NCBI GenBank assembly: GCA_025357835.1
Contig: JANYLM010000079.1
Span: 1 to 64,000, forward strand
Source: Gammaproteobacteria bacterium
GTDB lineage: Bacteria > Pseudomonadota > Gammaproteobacteria > Steroidobacterales > Steroidobacteraceae
Direction: 5' to 3'
DNA: 64,000 nucleotides
The notes under the pieces were generated by a model. The model was not told where the DNA came from, did not search any database, and worked only from the letters and a program-made list of their open reading frames with translations. Shown piece after piece: positions 44,080 to 54,686 of this stretch. The number at the start of each line of letters is the position of its first letter. The first letter of the stretch is position 1. The translations under genes and the position numbers were made by a program.

Positions 44080-44403
44080 CTACCGCTCCAGCAGCTTGAG
44101 CTTTTCCGGCACGCCTTCCCATTGCTTGGCATCCGCCGGCGCGGCTTTTTTCTCGCTGATCACGGGCCATTGCTTGGCCAGTTCCGCGTTCAACTTGAGA
44201 AAACTTTGCTGGCCGTCCGGTATTTCTTCTTCCGAAAAAATGGCCTCTACCGGGCACTCCGGTTCGCACAGCGTGCAATCGATGCATTCATCGGGATCGA
44301 TCACCAGAAAGTTCGGGCCTTCGTGGAAACAATCGACCGGACAGACCTCCACGCAATCCATATATTTGCACTTGATGCAGCTTTCGGTGACCACGAATGC
44401 CAT
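44080..44403 (-). CDS. fdxA: 7Fe ferredoxin FdxA
   Basis: Small electron carrier with one [3Fe-4S] and one [4Fe-4S] cluster, 107 residues. Cluster-binding motifs: [20 protein letters not shown] and [16 protein letters not shown]. The C-terminal 45-residue extension ([17 protein letters not shown]) is standard for proteobacterial FdxA. ATG 44403. It stands alone on the minus strand between dsbC and the NUDIX gene. Confidence 0.95.
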   Translation of the reverse strand: MAFVVTESCIKCKYMDCVEVCPVDCFHEGPNFLVIDPDECIDCTLCEPECPVEAIFSEEEIPDGQQSFLKLNAELAKQWPVISEKKAAPADAKQWEGVPEKLKLLER

Positions 44404-44469
44404 GACTTACCCTTATTGATCGGTTAAACGTAAACACTATTCTGCCACAGCCGCAATCGGCGGCGTGGG

Positions 44470-45012
44470 TCAGGATTTCAGCCGGCGGCTCAACTCGACG
44501 AAGTGATGGTCTTCGCGTCCCGCGGTGCGATCCTCGAAGTACTTATGCAGAGTGAATTCGCCGCTTGGAAACGCCAGATGGTCCCAGGGAATTTCCGCCT
44601 CTTCGTACAGCCCGACCTCCAAGCTCTCCGCTCCCGGCGCGAATTCAGGCTGCAGCAATTTGGCCCGAAACATCACGTGCACCTGGCTGGCGCCGGTCAC
44701 GCTGACCACCGCCAGCAAAGAGCCGATCTCGACCCTCGCCATCGCCTCTTCGTAGCATTCGCGCGCAGCCGCGGCTTGCAAGGTCTCGCCGTTTTCCATG
44801 AAACCGGCCGGCACCGTCCAAAACCCCAAACGTGGTTCGATGGCGCGGCGGCAGAGCAAGATCTTGCCCTGCCATTCGGGCACGCAGCCTAGTACCAGCA
44901 GCGGATTCTTGTAGTGGACCATGCCGCAGCCGGAGCACACGAAACGCGGTAAATGGTCCCCTGCGGGGACCTTTAATTCAACGGGCGAACCGCAGTTGCT
45001 GCAGAAATTCAC
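44470..45012 (-). CDS. NUDIX hydrolase with N-terminal zinc ribbon
   Basis: A 180-residue hydrolase of nucleoside-diphosphate-linked substrates. Zinc ribbon: FCSNCGS and FVCSGCGMVHYKNP near the N-terminus. NUDIX box: GFMENGETLQAAAARECYEE, fitting GX5EX7REUXEEXGU apart from Ala for the final glycine. It resembles the NudC/YfaO-like putative group; the substrate is unknown. The start GTG 45012 gives NFCSNCGS; a longer frame would run through the tRNA gene and is excluded. It begins 23 bp after the 3' end of tRNA-Leu on the same strand, so it may be co-transcribed with the tRNA. Confidence 0.88.
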   Translation of the reverse strand: MNFCSNCGSPVELKVPAGDHLPRFVCSGCGMVHYKNPLLVLGCVPEWQGKILLCRRAIEPRLGFWTVPAGFMENGETLQAAAARECYEEAMARVEIGSLLAVVSVTGASQVHVMFRAKLLQPEFAPGAESLEVGLYEEAEIPWDHLAFPSGEFTLHKYFEDRTAGREDHHFVELSRRLKS

Positions 45013-45034
45013 AGGACATCCATAAATAAAATTC

Positions 45035-45121
45035 TGGTGCCCGGAGAGGGAATCGAACCCACACGATGTCACCATCACCGGATTTTGAGTCCGGCGCGTC
45101 TACCAGTTCCGCCATCCGGGC
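45035..45121 (-). tRNA. tRNA-Leu (anticodon CAA)
   Basis: Read on the minus strand, an 87-nt tRNA with encoded CCA: acceptor stem GCCCGGA/TCCGGGC, D-loop AACTGGTAGACGC, anticodon stem CCGGA/TCCGG with loop CTCAAAA (anticodon CAA, decoding UUG), a long class II variable arm GATGGTGACATCG, and T-arm GTGGGTTCGATTCCCTC. Length and variable arm confirm a leucine-type tRNA. Confidence 0.97.
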
Positions 45122-45135
45122 ATGCCAGACCCCAC

Positions 45136-45141
45136 AGTATA
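45136..45141 (-). promoter_or_regulatory. Probable -10 element of tRNA-Leu
   Basis: TATACT on the minus strand in the context CGCATATACTGTGGGG, ending 15 bp before the first tRNA base, so transcription would begin about nine bases upstream. A possible -35, TTCTAC at 45164-45159 with a 17-bp spacer, overlaps the queA -10. Confidence 0.6.
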
Positions 45142-45156
45142 TGCGATTGCCGCTCT

Positions 45157-45165
45157 TGGTAGAAT
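45157..45165 (+). promoter_or_regulatory. Extended -10 promoter of queA
   Basis: TGG-TAGAAT (extended -10 plus a five-of-six hexamer). Transcription is expected near 45172, only about five bases before the queA ATG at 45177, so the mRNA would be nearly leaderless. No Shine-Dalgarno is seen before that ATG. Confidence 0.55.
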
Positions 45166-45176
45166 GCTTAACTTCA

Positions 45177-47491
<2,315 letters not shown>

Positions 47492-47537
47492 ACGCGGCTT
47501 TGTGTCGTGGCGTCTGTCACAAGAATTGGGTGTAACA

Positions 47538-47864
47538 ATGGATTTCTTCATTAATACGGCAAATGCACAGGCCGCGGGCGGCGGGCAGAGCATGTTGAGT
47601 GCCTTGTTGCTACCCGTCCTGCTTCTGGTGGTGTTTTACTTCCTGCTCATCAGGCCGCAGAACAAACGCGCCAAAGAACAGCGTGAAATGCTGTCCAAAG
47701 TCGCCGTGGGCGATGAAGTGGCGACCACCGGCGGCATTCTCGGCAAGGTGACCGAGGTGGGCGAGCAGTTCCTGACCTTGGAAATCGCCAGCGGCGTCAA
47801 CGTCAAGCTGCAGAAGTTTCAGATCGCGCAGCTCCTGCCCAAGGGCACGGTCAAGAGCGCATGA
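47538..47864 (+). CDS. yajC: Preprotein translocase subunit YajC
   Basis: Small inner-membrane accessory subunit of the Sec/YidC machinery, associating with SecDF. 108 residues: one transmembrane helix (LSALLLPVLLLVVFYFLLIR), followed by the hallmark RPQNKRAKEQREM and the cytoplasmic beta domain VAVGDEVATTGGILGKVTEV. ATG 47538, preceded by GGGTG; the longer frame to 47502 is not supported. It overlaps secD by 4 bp. Confidence 0.96.
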   Translation: MDFFINTANAQAAGGGQSMLSALLLPVLLLVVFYFLLIRPQNKRAKEQREMLSKVAVGDEVATTGGILGKVTEVGEQFLTLEIASGVNVKLQKFQIAQLLPKGTVKSA

Positions 47865-49714
47865 TTTCGTATCCGCGCTGGAAGATCGCCTTGGTGGCGA
47901 TCGTTTTGACACTGGGAATCTTCCTGGCGCTGCCGAATCTGTTCGGCGAGGAAAATGCGCTGCAGCTGGCGCGCGACAGAGCGGCCGTCATCGACAGCGA
48001 CCGCACGGCGGTGGAGCAAATCCTCAAGGACAAGGGCGTCACTCCCAGCGGCATGTTTCTCGATCAGGGACGCCTCACGCTGCGCTTCAGCAGCAAGCAG
48101 GACCAATTGAAGGCACGCGATCTGATCGCCGAAGCGCGTCCTAATCAATACACCATCGCTCTCTCGCAGGCATCGCGCGTTCCGGAGTGGATGCGCAATC
48201 TGGGCTTGAGCCCGCTGAAATTGGGCCTGGACCTTCGCGGCGGTGTGTACCTGGTGTATCAAGTGGACGTCCAGGGCGCAGTGAAGCAGCTGCTCGATCA
48301 CCATGAACAGGAGTTTCGCGCATCGTTGCGCAATGCCCGAGTGACCTATCAAGACGTGCTGGTGGACTACCCCACCTATCGCGTGCGAGTGCTGTTTCGC
48401 GACGCTGACACCTTCGCCAAGGGTAAGGCGGCAATACTCGCCGATAGCCGCAACCTTACACTGACGGACACGACAGTCGATGGTCTGCCCGCCTTGGAAC
48501 TGGTGCTGACGCCGCAGGCGATCAAGGAGCGCCAGGATTACGCGGTCCAGCAAAACATCGTGATTCTGCGCAATCGCCTCAATAGTCCGGAACTCGCAGT
48601 GTCGGAGCCGCAAGTCGCCCGCCAGGGTGTGGACCGCATTGCCATTCAGTTGCCGGGCCTGCAGAACTCGGCCGAGGTGAAGAAAATCCTCGGCAAGACG
48701 GCGACCTTGGAATTCCGCATGGTCGATGAGGCCAATAACCCGCTCGAAGCGGCGAGCACCGGGCGCGTCCCGTTGGGGTCCAAGCTGTACTACAACCGCG
48801 AGAAGCAGCCGGTGCTGTTGAAGCGCGAAGTCGTGGTCACCGGCGATCAACTCACGGATGCGTCGTTCCAGCCGAATACCCAGGAAGGCGCCGCCGTGTC
48901 GGTGGGACTCGATAGCCGGGGCGCCGCGAAGATGCTGAAGAACACCCAGGAGAATCTCGGCCATATGATGGCGGTGGTATTCATCGACCGTTCGCGGGAA
49001 AAGAACGCCGCGGGCGTGGACGTCGACCGTACCACCGAGGAAGTTATCAATCGCGCCACCATTCGCGGCGTGTTCAGCAATAACTTTGTGATTACCGGCG
49101 TCAATCCGATCGAAGGCCGCGAACTGGCGTTGCTGTTGCGCGCCGGCGGCTTGGCCGCACCGCTGTCTGCGGTGGAGGAGCGCGCCATCGGCCCCAGCTT
49201 AGGTCAGGACAATATCGACAAGGGCAGGAACGCCATGGTGTTCGGCATGCTGGCCGCGTTCATATTCATGGCCATCTACTACAAAGTATTCGGGCTGATA
49301 GCGGACATAACCCTCGCGGCCAACGTGGTGCTGCTGACCGCTCTGTTGTCTCTACTGGGTGCGGCCTTGACCCTGCCGGGAATCGCGGCGGTGGTATTGA
49401 CCGTCGGCATGGCGGTGGACGCCAATATCTTGATCTACGAGCGCATCCGCGAGGAATTGCGCAACGGCGTCTCGCCGCGTGCGGCCATCACCGCGGGTTT
49501 CGAGCGCGCGTTCTCGGCCATCGCCGACTCCAATGTGACCGCCTTCATCGCGGGCTTGGTTTTGTGGTTGTTCGGCGCCGGCGCGGTACGCGGCTTCGCC
49601 GTGGTACTGATGCTCGGGATCATCACGTCGATGTTCACGGCCCTGATGGGCAGCCGCGCATTGGTGCAAGTCATTTACGGCGGAAAACGCAAGATCGACC
49701 ACCTGTCGATTTAA
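47861..49714 (+). CDS. secD: Protein translocase subunit SecD
   Basis: Proton-motive-force-driven partner of SecYEG that helps release exported proteins into the periplasm. 617 residues: first membrane helix (WKIALVAIVLTLGIFLALP), large periplasmic P1 domain beginning with GLDLRGGVYLVYQVD, then five C-terminal helices with LVLWLFGAGAVRGFAVVLML and the conserved TVGMAVDANILIYERIREEL. ATG 47861 overlaps the yajC stop (ATGA). secF follows after 30 bp. Confidence 0.97.
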   Translation: MISYPRWKIALVAIVLTLGIFLALPNLFGEENALQLARDRAAVIDSDRTAVEQILKDKGVTPSGMFLDQGRLTLRFSSKQDQLKARDLIAEARPNQYTIALSQASRVPEWMRNLGLSPLKLGLDLRGGVYLVYQVDVQGAVKQLLDHHEQEFRASLRNARVTYQDVLVDYPTYRVRVLFRDADTFAKGKAAILADSRNLTLTDTTVDGLPALELVLTPQAIKERQDYAVQQNIVILRNRLNSPELAVSEPQVARQGVDRIAIQLPGLQNSAEVKKILGKTATLEFRMVDEANNPLEAASTGRVPLGSKLYYNREKQPVLLKREVVVTGDQLTDASFQPNTQEGAAVSVGLDSRGAAKMLKNTQENLGHMMAVVFIDRSREKNAAGVDVDRTTEEVINRATIRGVFSNNFVITGVNPIEGRELALLLRAGGLAAPLSAVEERAIGPSLGQDNIDKGRNAMVFGMLAAFIFMAIYYKVFGLIADITLAANVVLLTALLSLLGAALTLPGIAAVVLTVGMAVDANILIYERIREELRNGVSPRAAITAGFERAFSAIADSNVTAFIAGLVLWLFGAGAVRGFAVVLMLGIITSMFTALMGSRALVQVIYGGKRKIDHLSI

Positions 49715-49744
49715 AGACAGGGGTCCGATCCGAGGGACAGGTAC

Positions 49745-50683
49745 ATGGAATTCTTTCACAAGGTAACCCGCTTCCCGTTTATGAACACCCGCAAGGTGTG
49801 GTACGGGTTGTCGGCGCTGTTGATCATCGCCTCGATCGGGCTGGTGGTGTTCCGCGGATTGAATCTGGGCGTGGATTTCACTGGCGGTGTTACCGTGGAA
49901 ACCAATTTCCCTCAGGCCCCGAACATCGAGGCGCTGCGAACGGCGCTGGCGCAGGCCGGAGTAGCGAATGCCCAGGTTCAAGCCTTCGGCAGCTCGCGCG
50001 ATATCTTGGTCCGGCTGCCGCCCGACCCGAATGTCAAAGGCGAACAGATCGGCGCACACATTTTGGAAATCTTCGAGACGTTAGGACCCGGCGTCAAGCT
50101 GCAGAGCACGGCGGTGGTCGGCCCACAGGTGGGACAGGAACTCTTCGTCAAGGGCGGATGGGCCCTGTTCGCCACTCTGGTGCTGATCTTGATTTACGTA
50201 TTGTTCCGCTTCACGCTGAAACTGGCATGCGGCGCGATATTGGCCGTATTGCACGACCCGATCTGCGTGGTGGGATTCTTCGCTCTGACGCAGATGACTT
50301 TCGATTTAACGGCCATCGCAGCCATCCTTGCGGTGATCGGCTATTCGCTGAACGATACCGTGATCGTTTTCGACCGCATACGCGAGCGCGCCCGCACCTC
50401 TCGCAAGCTCAGCATCGCGCAAGTCATCGACGAATCCATCAATCAGACGCTGTCGCGAACCTTGATGACCAAGCTGGTGACCTTGTTGGTGGTGGTGGCC
50501 CTTCTGATCTTCGGCGGCGAGACTCTGCACGCGTTCTCCGCGGCATTGGTGATCGGTATTCTCGCCGGCACCTACTCGTCGATTTACATCTCCGCCGCGC
50601 TGGCCCTGGACTTCGGATTACGCACGGATGACTTGCTGGAGCGCAAGGCGACCAAACCCGAAGAAATCGACGGTTTACCCTAG
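49745..50683 (+). CDS. secF: Protein translocase subunit SecF
   Basis: Forms a heterodimer with SecD. 312 residues: first helix (VWYGLSALLIIASIGLVVF), periplasmic P1 with NLGVDFTGGVTVETNFPQA, and five helices including GYSLNDTVIVFDRIRERAR (acidic residue implicated in proton use) and LSRTLMTKLVTLLVVVALLI. The start ATG 49745 has a GGGACAGG upstream. The operon ends here; a large hairpin lies between secF and terC. Confidence 0.96.
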   Translation: MEFFHKVTRFPFMNTRKVWYGLSALLIIASIGLVVFRGLNLGVDFTGGVTVETNFPQAPNIEALRTALAQAGVANAQVQAFGSSRDILVRLPPDPNVKGEQIGAHILEIFETLGPGVKLQSTAVVGPQVGQELFVKGGWALFATLVLILIYVLFRFTLKLACGAILAVLHDPICVVGFFALTQMTFDLTAIAAILAVIGYSLNDTVIVFDRIRERARTSRKLSIAQVIDESINQTLSRTLMTKLVTLLVVVALLIFGGETLHAFSAALVIGILAGTYSSIYISAALALDFGLRTDDLLERKATKPEEIDGLP

Positions 50684-50739
50684 TCTGAACGGCACTTACT
50701 CGAGCGCTCAATTACGGTCGATTACGCGGCGATTCAGGC

Positions 50740-50777
50740 CCCAGAAAAGGGGTGGGTACGGTGTACCTTACCCTGGG
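50740..50777 (+). promoter_or_regulatory. Bulged hairpin between secF and terC
   Basis: Three stacked stems: CCCAG (50740-50744) with CTGGG (50773-50777), then GGT (50751-50753) with ACC (50770-50772), then GGTAC (50755-50759) with GTACC (50763-50767), loop GGT, with a one-sided bulge AAAAGG (50745-50750). There is no T-run, so it is not a standard terminator. It ends 25 bp before the terC ATG. It does not show the conserved bases of the manganese-sensing yybP-ykoY riboswitch that often precedes terC-like genes. Confidence 0.4.
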
Positions 50778-50802
50778 CTTACTCGATCACTAGAGTGGTT
50801 TG

Positions 50803-51513
50803 ATGGAATTGCTTTCCGATCCAAAGGTTTGGTTGTCGTTCCTGACGTTGGCGGTACTCGAAATCGTTCTCGGTATCGACAACATCATCTTCCTGTCGAT
50901 ATTGGTCGATCGGCTGCCGAGCGGGCGGCGCCGCAGCGCGCGGTTTCTGGGCCTGGCGTTCGCCATGGTTACCCGGATCGCTCTGCTGTATTCGATCACC
51001 TGGATGGCGACTCTGCGGACAACCTTATTCACCGTGCTCGGCAATGAAATTTCCGGCCGCGATCTGATTTTGTTCAGCGGCGGCCTTTTCTTGATGGTGA
51101 AGAGCCCGCTGGAAATTCGCGGCATGCTCAGCGGCAAAGAGGCGAATCGCAAGCCCGGTGGTCTGAACAGTTTTTGGTTGATCATCTTGCAGATCGGCAT
51201 CATCGACATCGTGTTTTCACTGGATTCGGTGTTCACGGCAGTGGGGCTTTCGAAACACATCGAGGTGATGGTCGCCGCCATTATCGCGTCGGTGTTGGTG
51301 ATGATGGTGGTCTCCTCGGCGGTAAGCGGTTTCATCGAGCGCTACCCGACGATCAAAGTATTGGCGCTGGCCTCCCTCGTGCTGGTCGGAGCGGCCTTGA
51401 TCGCGCAGGCCTTGGACATGGAAATCCCGAACGGCTATTTGTACTTTGCGATGGCTTTCTCGGCGGCCGTGGAATGGATCAACATACGCCTGCGACGCCG
51501 CATCAAAGCTTGA
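50803..51513 (+). CDS. TerC-family integral membrane protein
   Basis: Inner-membrane protein of the TerC family, whose members are linked to tellurite resistance or to metal (notably manganese) export. 236 residues, about seven helices. The two acidic, presumably metal-coordinating motifs are VLGIDNIIFLSI and VFSLDSVFTAVG. The N-terminal part follows the YgdQ/TerC pattern, and no CBS or transporter-associated C-terminal domains are attached. ATG 50803 is preferred over the overlapping TTG 50800. It is convergent with the permease gene, 37 bp away. Confidence 0.88.
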   Translation: MELLSDPKVWLSFLTLAVLEIVLGIDNIIFLSILVDRLPSGRRRSARFLGLAFAMVTRIALLYSITWMATLRTTLFTVLGNEISGRDLILFSGGLFLMVKSPLEIRGMLSGKEANRKPGGLNSFWLIILQIGIIDIVFSLDSVFTAVGLSKHIEVMVAAIIASVLVMMVVSSAVSGFIERYPTIKVLALASLVLVGAALIAQALDMEIPNGYLYFAMAFSAAVEWINIRLRRRIKA

Positions 51514-51550
51514 TCGCGGTGTCGCGTCGTCGGAGCCACGCCGCAGCCGC

Positions 51551-52954
51551 TCAGGTTTGTTCGGCGAGTTCGCTGTGGCCGCGAGAATATAAGAAGTAGA
51601 CCGCCAGTCCGAATGCCGACCAGATGAAGAAGGCCTCCCAGGTTATCGCCGGCAGCCCCGCCATGAGGAAGCCGCAGAAGCCCATGCCCAGCAGCGGCAC
51701 CAACGGCACCCACGGCGTGCGGAAGGGGCGCTTCAGATCGGGACGGGTCTTGCGCAGTACGATGACGCTGGCGCACACCATGAAGAACGCGGCGAGCGTA
51801 CCTAGATTGACCAGCTGCGCGACCTTGCCGATCGGCGACAGGCCGGCGATCAGCGCGATGACCACGCCGGAACCGAGGATCAACTTGACCGGCGTCTGCG
51901 TTTTCGGATTGACCTTGGCCATGGGCTTGGGCAGCAGGCCGTCGCGCGACATGGCCAGCACCACGCGGGTTAGGCCGAAGTAAAGCACTAGCATCACCGT
52001 GGTAATTCCGGCCAGGGCACCGATCGAGATCAGCGCCTCGGCCCAGCCGATACCGAGCTGCTTGAGCGCATCGGCGATGGGCGCCTTGATGTCGATCTGG
52101 TCGTAATGCACCACGCCGGTGAGGATGCCGGAGACGATGATATAAAGGATGGTGCATATCACCAGCGAGGCAATGATGCCGATGGGCAGGTTGCGCTGCG
52201 GTTTAATCGTTTCCTCCGCTGCGGTGGAAACCGCGTCGAAGCCAATGTAGGCGAAGAAAATCAGCGAGGCTCCGGTGAGAACGCCGCCGTAGCCGAAGTG
52301 CGACTGGCCATCGGCATCGATGATCCGCGGGGGGATGAAGGGATGCCAGTTGGCCGGGTGGACGTGCGGCGCGGCGACAACAATGAAGATGACGACGGCG
52401 GCGAGTTTGACCATCACCATGACCGTGTTGAAACGGGCTGATTCGCGGACGCCGATCGAGAGCAGCACCGACAGCAGCAGTACGATGACCATGGCCGGCA
52501 CATTGGCAATGCCGCCGTCGAGCGGGGCGTTGCTCAGCGCATGCGGCAGATGCAGGCCCATCAGTTCCAGGATCTTGCCGAAGTAGCCGGACCAGCCGAT
52601 GGCCACGGTGGAGGTCGCGATGGCATATTCCAGGATCAGGTCCCAGCCGATGATCCAGGCGATCAACTCGCCGATGCCGGAATAGGCGTAGCCATAGGCG
52701 CTGCCGGCGCCGCCGATGGCGCCTGCCAGCTCGGCATAGGACAGCGCGGCGAAGGCGCAGGCGGTACCGGATAGAATGAACGACAGCACGATGGCCGGCC
52801 CGGAATGCTGAACTGCGACCACGCCGGTGAGCACGAAGATGCCGGTGCCGATGATGCAGCCGATGCCCAGCATGGTCAGGTCAAAAGCGCCAAGGCAGCG
52901 TTTCAGGCCCGTATCGGCATTGACGTCGATCGGTTTGGTGCGGAACAGACTCAT
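51551..52954 (-). CDS. APC-family amino acid permease (YfnA/cationic type)
   Basis: Inner-membrane secondary transporter of amino acids. 467 residues with twelve hydrophobic segments. APC signature features: GIGCIIGTGIFVLTGV in the first helix, AELAGAIGGAGSAYGYAY, and IGFDAVSTAAEETIKPQRNLP. The latter matches YfnA and cationic amino-acid transporter-like members. Substrate not determined by sequence alone. ATG 52954. The stretch 52955-53088 before suhB's end shows no gene. Confidence 0.92.
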   Translation of the reverse strand: MSLFRTKPIDVNADTGLKRCLGAFDLTMLGIGCIIGTGIFVLTGVVAVQHSGPAIVLSFILSGTACAFAALSYAELAGAIGGAGSAYGYAYSGIGELIAWIIGWDLILEYAIATSTVAIGWSGYFGKILELMGLHLPHALSNAPLDGGIANVPAMVIVLLLSVLLSIGVRESARFNTVMVMVKLAAVVIFIVVAAPHVHPANWHPFIPPRIIDADGQSHFGYGGVLTGASLIFFAYIGFDAVSTAAEETIKPQRNLPIGIIASLVICTILYIIVSGILTGVVHYDQIDIKAPIADALKQLGIGWAEALISIGALAGITTVMLVLYFGLTRVVLAMSRDGLLPKPMAKVNPKTQTPVKLILGSGVVIALIAGLSPIGKVAQLVNLGTLAAFFMVCASVIVLRKTRPDLKRPFRTPWVPLVPLLGMGFCGFLMAGLPAITWEAFFIWSAFGLAVYFLYSRGHSELAEQT

Positions 52955-53088
52955 GCGTTATCCCTCGGAGTTCTTGTGATTGTGAAGGTTCGAGGCCTGC
53001 TGGATGCCGGAAGTATGCCTGGTACGGTACCCGCGCGCCTAGCCGGACGAGTTTGCGCGGGCGTTCGAGGGGGCGATTCTCCCGTGTC

Positions 53089-53886
53089 CTAAGTGCGCAG
53101 TGCCGCCGGCGTGAGAGGCCCCAGGGCGGCAAGCAGCTCCTGATAAACCTTGGGGTTGCCCGCGACGATATTGGCTCCCAGCGCATATTCGGCGCCGGTG
53201 GGCGTGCCGACGCGGCCGCCGGCTTCTTGAATGAGCAGTGTGCCGGCAGCCGTGTCCCAGGGGGACAGACCGAACTCCCAGAATCCGTCGATACGTCCGG
53301 CCGCCACATAGGCGAGGTCCAGCGATGCCGCGCCCGGGCGGCGCACACCGGCGGCGCTGGACATGATTACTTTGAGCATGGCGAGATATTCGTCGACATA
53401 GGCCGCGTCGGCACGAAACGGGAAACCGGTGCCGATCAAGGAGCCTTCCAAGGTGCGCTGCGTGCTCACCCGGATCTTCTTGCCTTCGAGCTGCGCGCCG
53501 TCGCCGCGCGAGGCGGTGAAGAATTCCTGGCGCATGGGGTCGTAGACGACGGCGTGCTGCAGGCGGCCCTTATGCTCGAGCGCGATCGACACCGCGAAAG
53601 TCGGGAAGCCATGCAGGAAATTGGTCGTTCCATCGAGCGGATCGATGATCCAGACGAACTCGTTGTCGCCGCTGCGTCCGCTCTCCTCGGCGAGGAACGC
53701 GTGCTGCGGGTGGCTGCGGCGAATGGTGGCAATGATGTCGGCTTCGGCCTTGCGGTCGATGTCGGTGACGAAATCATTGCGCCCCTTGCTGTCGACTTTC
53801 AAGGAATCTAGGCGCGAAAGGCTGCGCACGATCAGATCACCGGCGCGCCGGGCGGCACGCATGCCGATATTGAGTAGTGGTTGCAT
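53089..53886 (-). CDS. suhB: Inositol-1-monophosphatase SuhB
   Basis: Metal-dependent phosphatase of inositol phosphates; in E. coli SuhB also joins ribosomal RNA antitermination complexes. 265 residues: first metal site FLAEESGRSG, WIIDPLDGTTNFLHGFPTFA (DPLDGT core), and SPWDTAAGTLLIQEAGG. ATG 53886 lies only 22 bp from the divergent trmJ start, so the promoters of the two genes must overlap each other's 5' coding region. The order suhB/trmJ is conserved in gammaproteobacteria. Confidence 0.95.
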   Translation of the reverse strand: MQPLLNIGMRAARRAGDLIVRSLSRLDSLKVDSKGRNDFVTDIDRKAEADIIATIRRSHPQHAFLAEESGRSGDNEFVWIIDPLDGTTNFLHGFPTFAVSIALEHKGRLQHAVVYDPMRQEFFTASRGDGAQLEGKKIRVSTQRTLEGSLIGTGFPFRADAAYVDEYLAMLKVIMSSAAGVRRPGAASLDLAYVAAGRIDGFWEFGLSPWDTAAGTLLIQEAGGRVGTPTGAEYALGANIVAGNPKVYQELLAALGPLTPAALRT

Positions 53887-53896
53887 AGGGTGGCGC

Positions 53897-53902
53897 TAGA
53901 AT
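53897..53902 (+). promoter_or_regulatory. Candidate -10 element of trmJ, implying a leaderless mRNA
   Basis: TAGAAT (five of six consensus bases) whose 3' end lies six bases before the trmJ ATG. The expected transcription start thus coincides with the ATG itself. No good -35 lies at 16-18 bp. Confidence 0.45.
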
Positions 53903-53908
53903 AACAGG

Positions 53909-54655
53909 ATGATAGCCCCTCGCATTGTCCTCATCGATCCCAGCCATCCCGGCAACATCGGGTCGGTCGCGCGCGCCATGAAAAATATGGCCCTGAGCGA
54001 CTTGGTCCTGGTGCGCCCGCGCTCCTTTCCACATGCGGAAGCCATTGCGCTGGCGGCGGGCGCGGACGACATTCTCAGCAAGGCGCGCGTCGTCGCGACG
54101 GTCGCCGAGGCGATCAGCGATGTGCAGTTCATCGCCGGGACCACTTCGCGTCCGCGCTCGTACTATTGGGAGTTCACGACGCCGCGAGACGTTGCCGGGC
54201 GTATCGTCGGATTGCCTGAAGAAAATCGGGCGGCGCTGCTGTTCGGGTCCGAGCGCTACGGGCTCGCCACCGAGGATTTGAACCATTGCAATGTGCTGGT
54301 GCGCATCCCCGCCAACCCCGAGTATTGCTCACTGAATCTGGCCATGTCGGTGCAGCTCCTGGCCTACGAAATTTTCATGTCACGCGAGCAGCCGCAATCG
54401 CGCACCCAGTTGGAATTGCCGCTGGCGCCATCGGGCGACGTGGAGCATTTTTACGCGCATCTGCACCAGGTTCTGAACGAAATTGATTTCGAGGACCGTA
54501 CCGGACACCTCATGGAGCGCTTGCGGCGATTGTTCAATCGCGCACAGCTAGACCGCAATGAGCTCAATATCCTGCGTGGGATATTGAGCGCGGTGCAGGG
54601 CCGGCGGGGCCAGTCGGCGCAGCGGCTGCGCGATGAGCCCGGCCGGGGCGAATGA
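53909..54655 (+). CDS. trmJ: tRNA (cytidine/uridine-32-2'-O)-methyltransferase
   Basis: SPOUT-class SAM methyltransferase for nucleotide 32 of several tRNAs. 248 residues: opening IVLIDPSHPGNIGSVARAMK, then VLVRPRSFPHAEAIALAAGA, LFGSERYGLATEDLNHCNV, and RIPANPEYCSLNLAMSVQLL of the knotted C-terminal half, followed by a C-terminal extension (RLRRLFNRAQLDRNELNILR). ATG 53909, next to a perfectly placed -10. It starts the block that continues into the cysteine desulfurase gene. Confidence 0.95.
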   Translation: MIAPRIVLIDPSHPGNIGSVARAMKNMALSDLVLVRPRSFPHAEAIALAAGADDILSKARVVATVAEAISDVQFIAGTTSRPRSYYWEFTTPRDVAGRIVGLPEENRAALLFGSERYGLATEDLNHCNVLVRIPANPEYCSLNLAMSVQLLAYEIFMSREQPQSRTQLELPLAPSGDVEHFYAHLHQVLNEIDFEDRTGHLMERLRRLFNRAQLDRNELNILRGILSAVQGRRGQSAQRLRDEPGRGE

Positions 54656-54686
54656 AGGCGGTGCGTGGCTGCGGGGCAGGGTGCGA

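Noticed and set aside
47819-48964. 381-residue minus-strand open frame opposite secD
   Set aside because: Antisense to a well-conserved gene; Gln/His/Arg-rich composition typical of shadows.
50684-50802. yybP-ykoY manganese riboswitch in front of terC
   Set aside because: A hairpin is present but the conserved loop bases of that riboswitch class are not; reported only as an unassigned structure.
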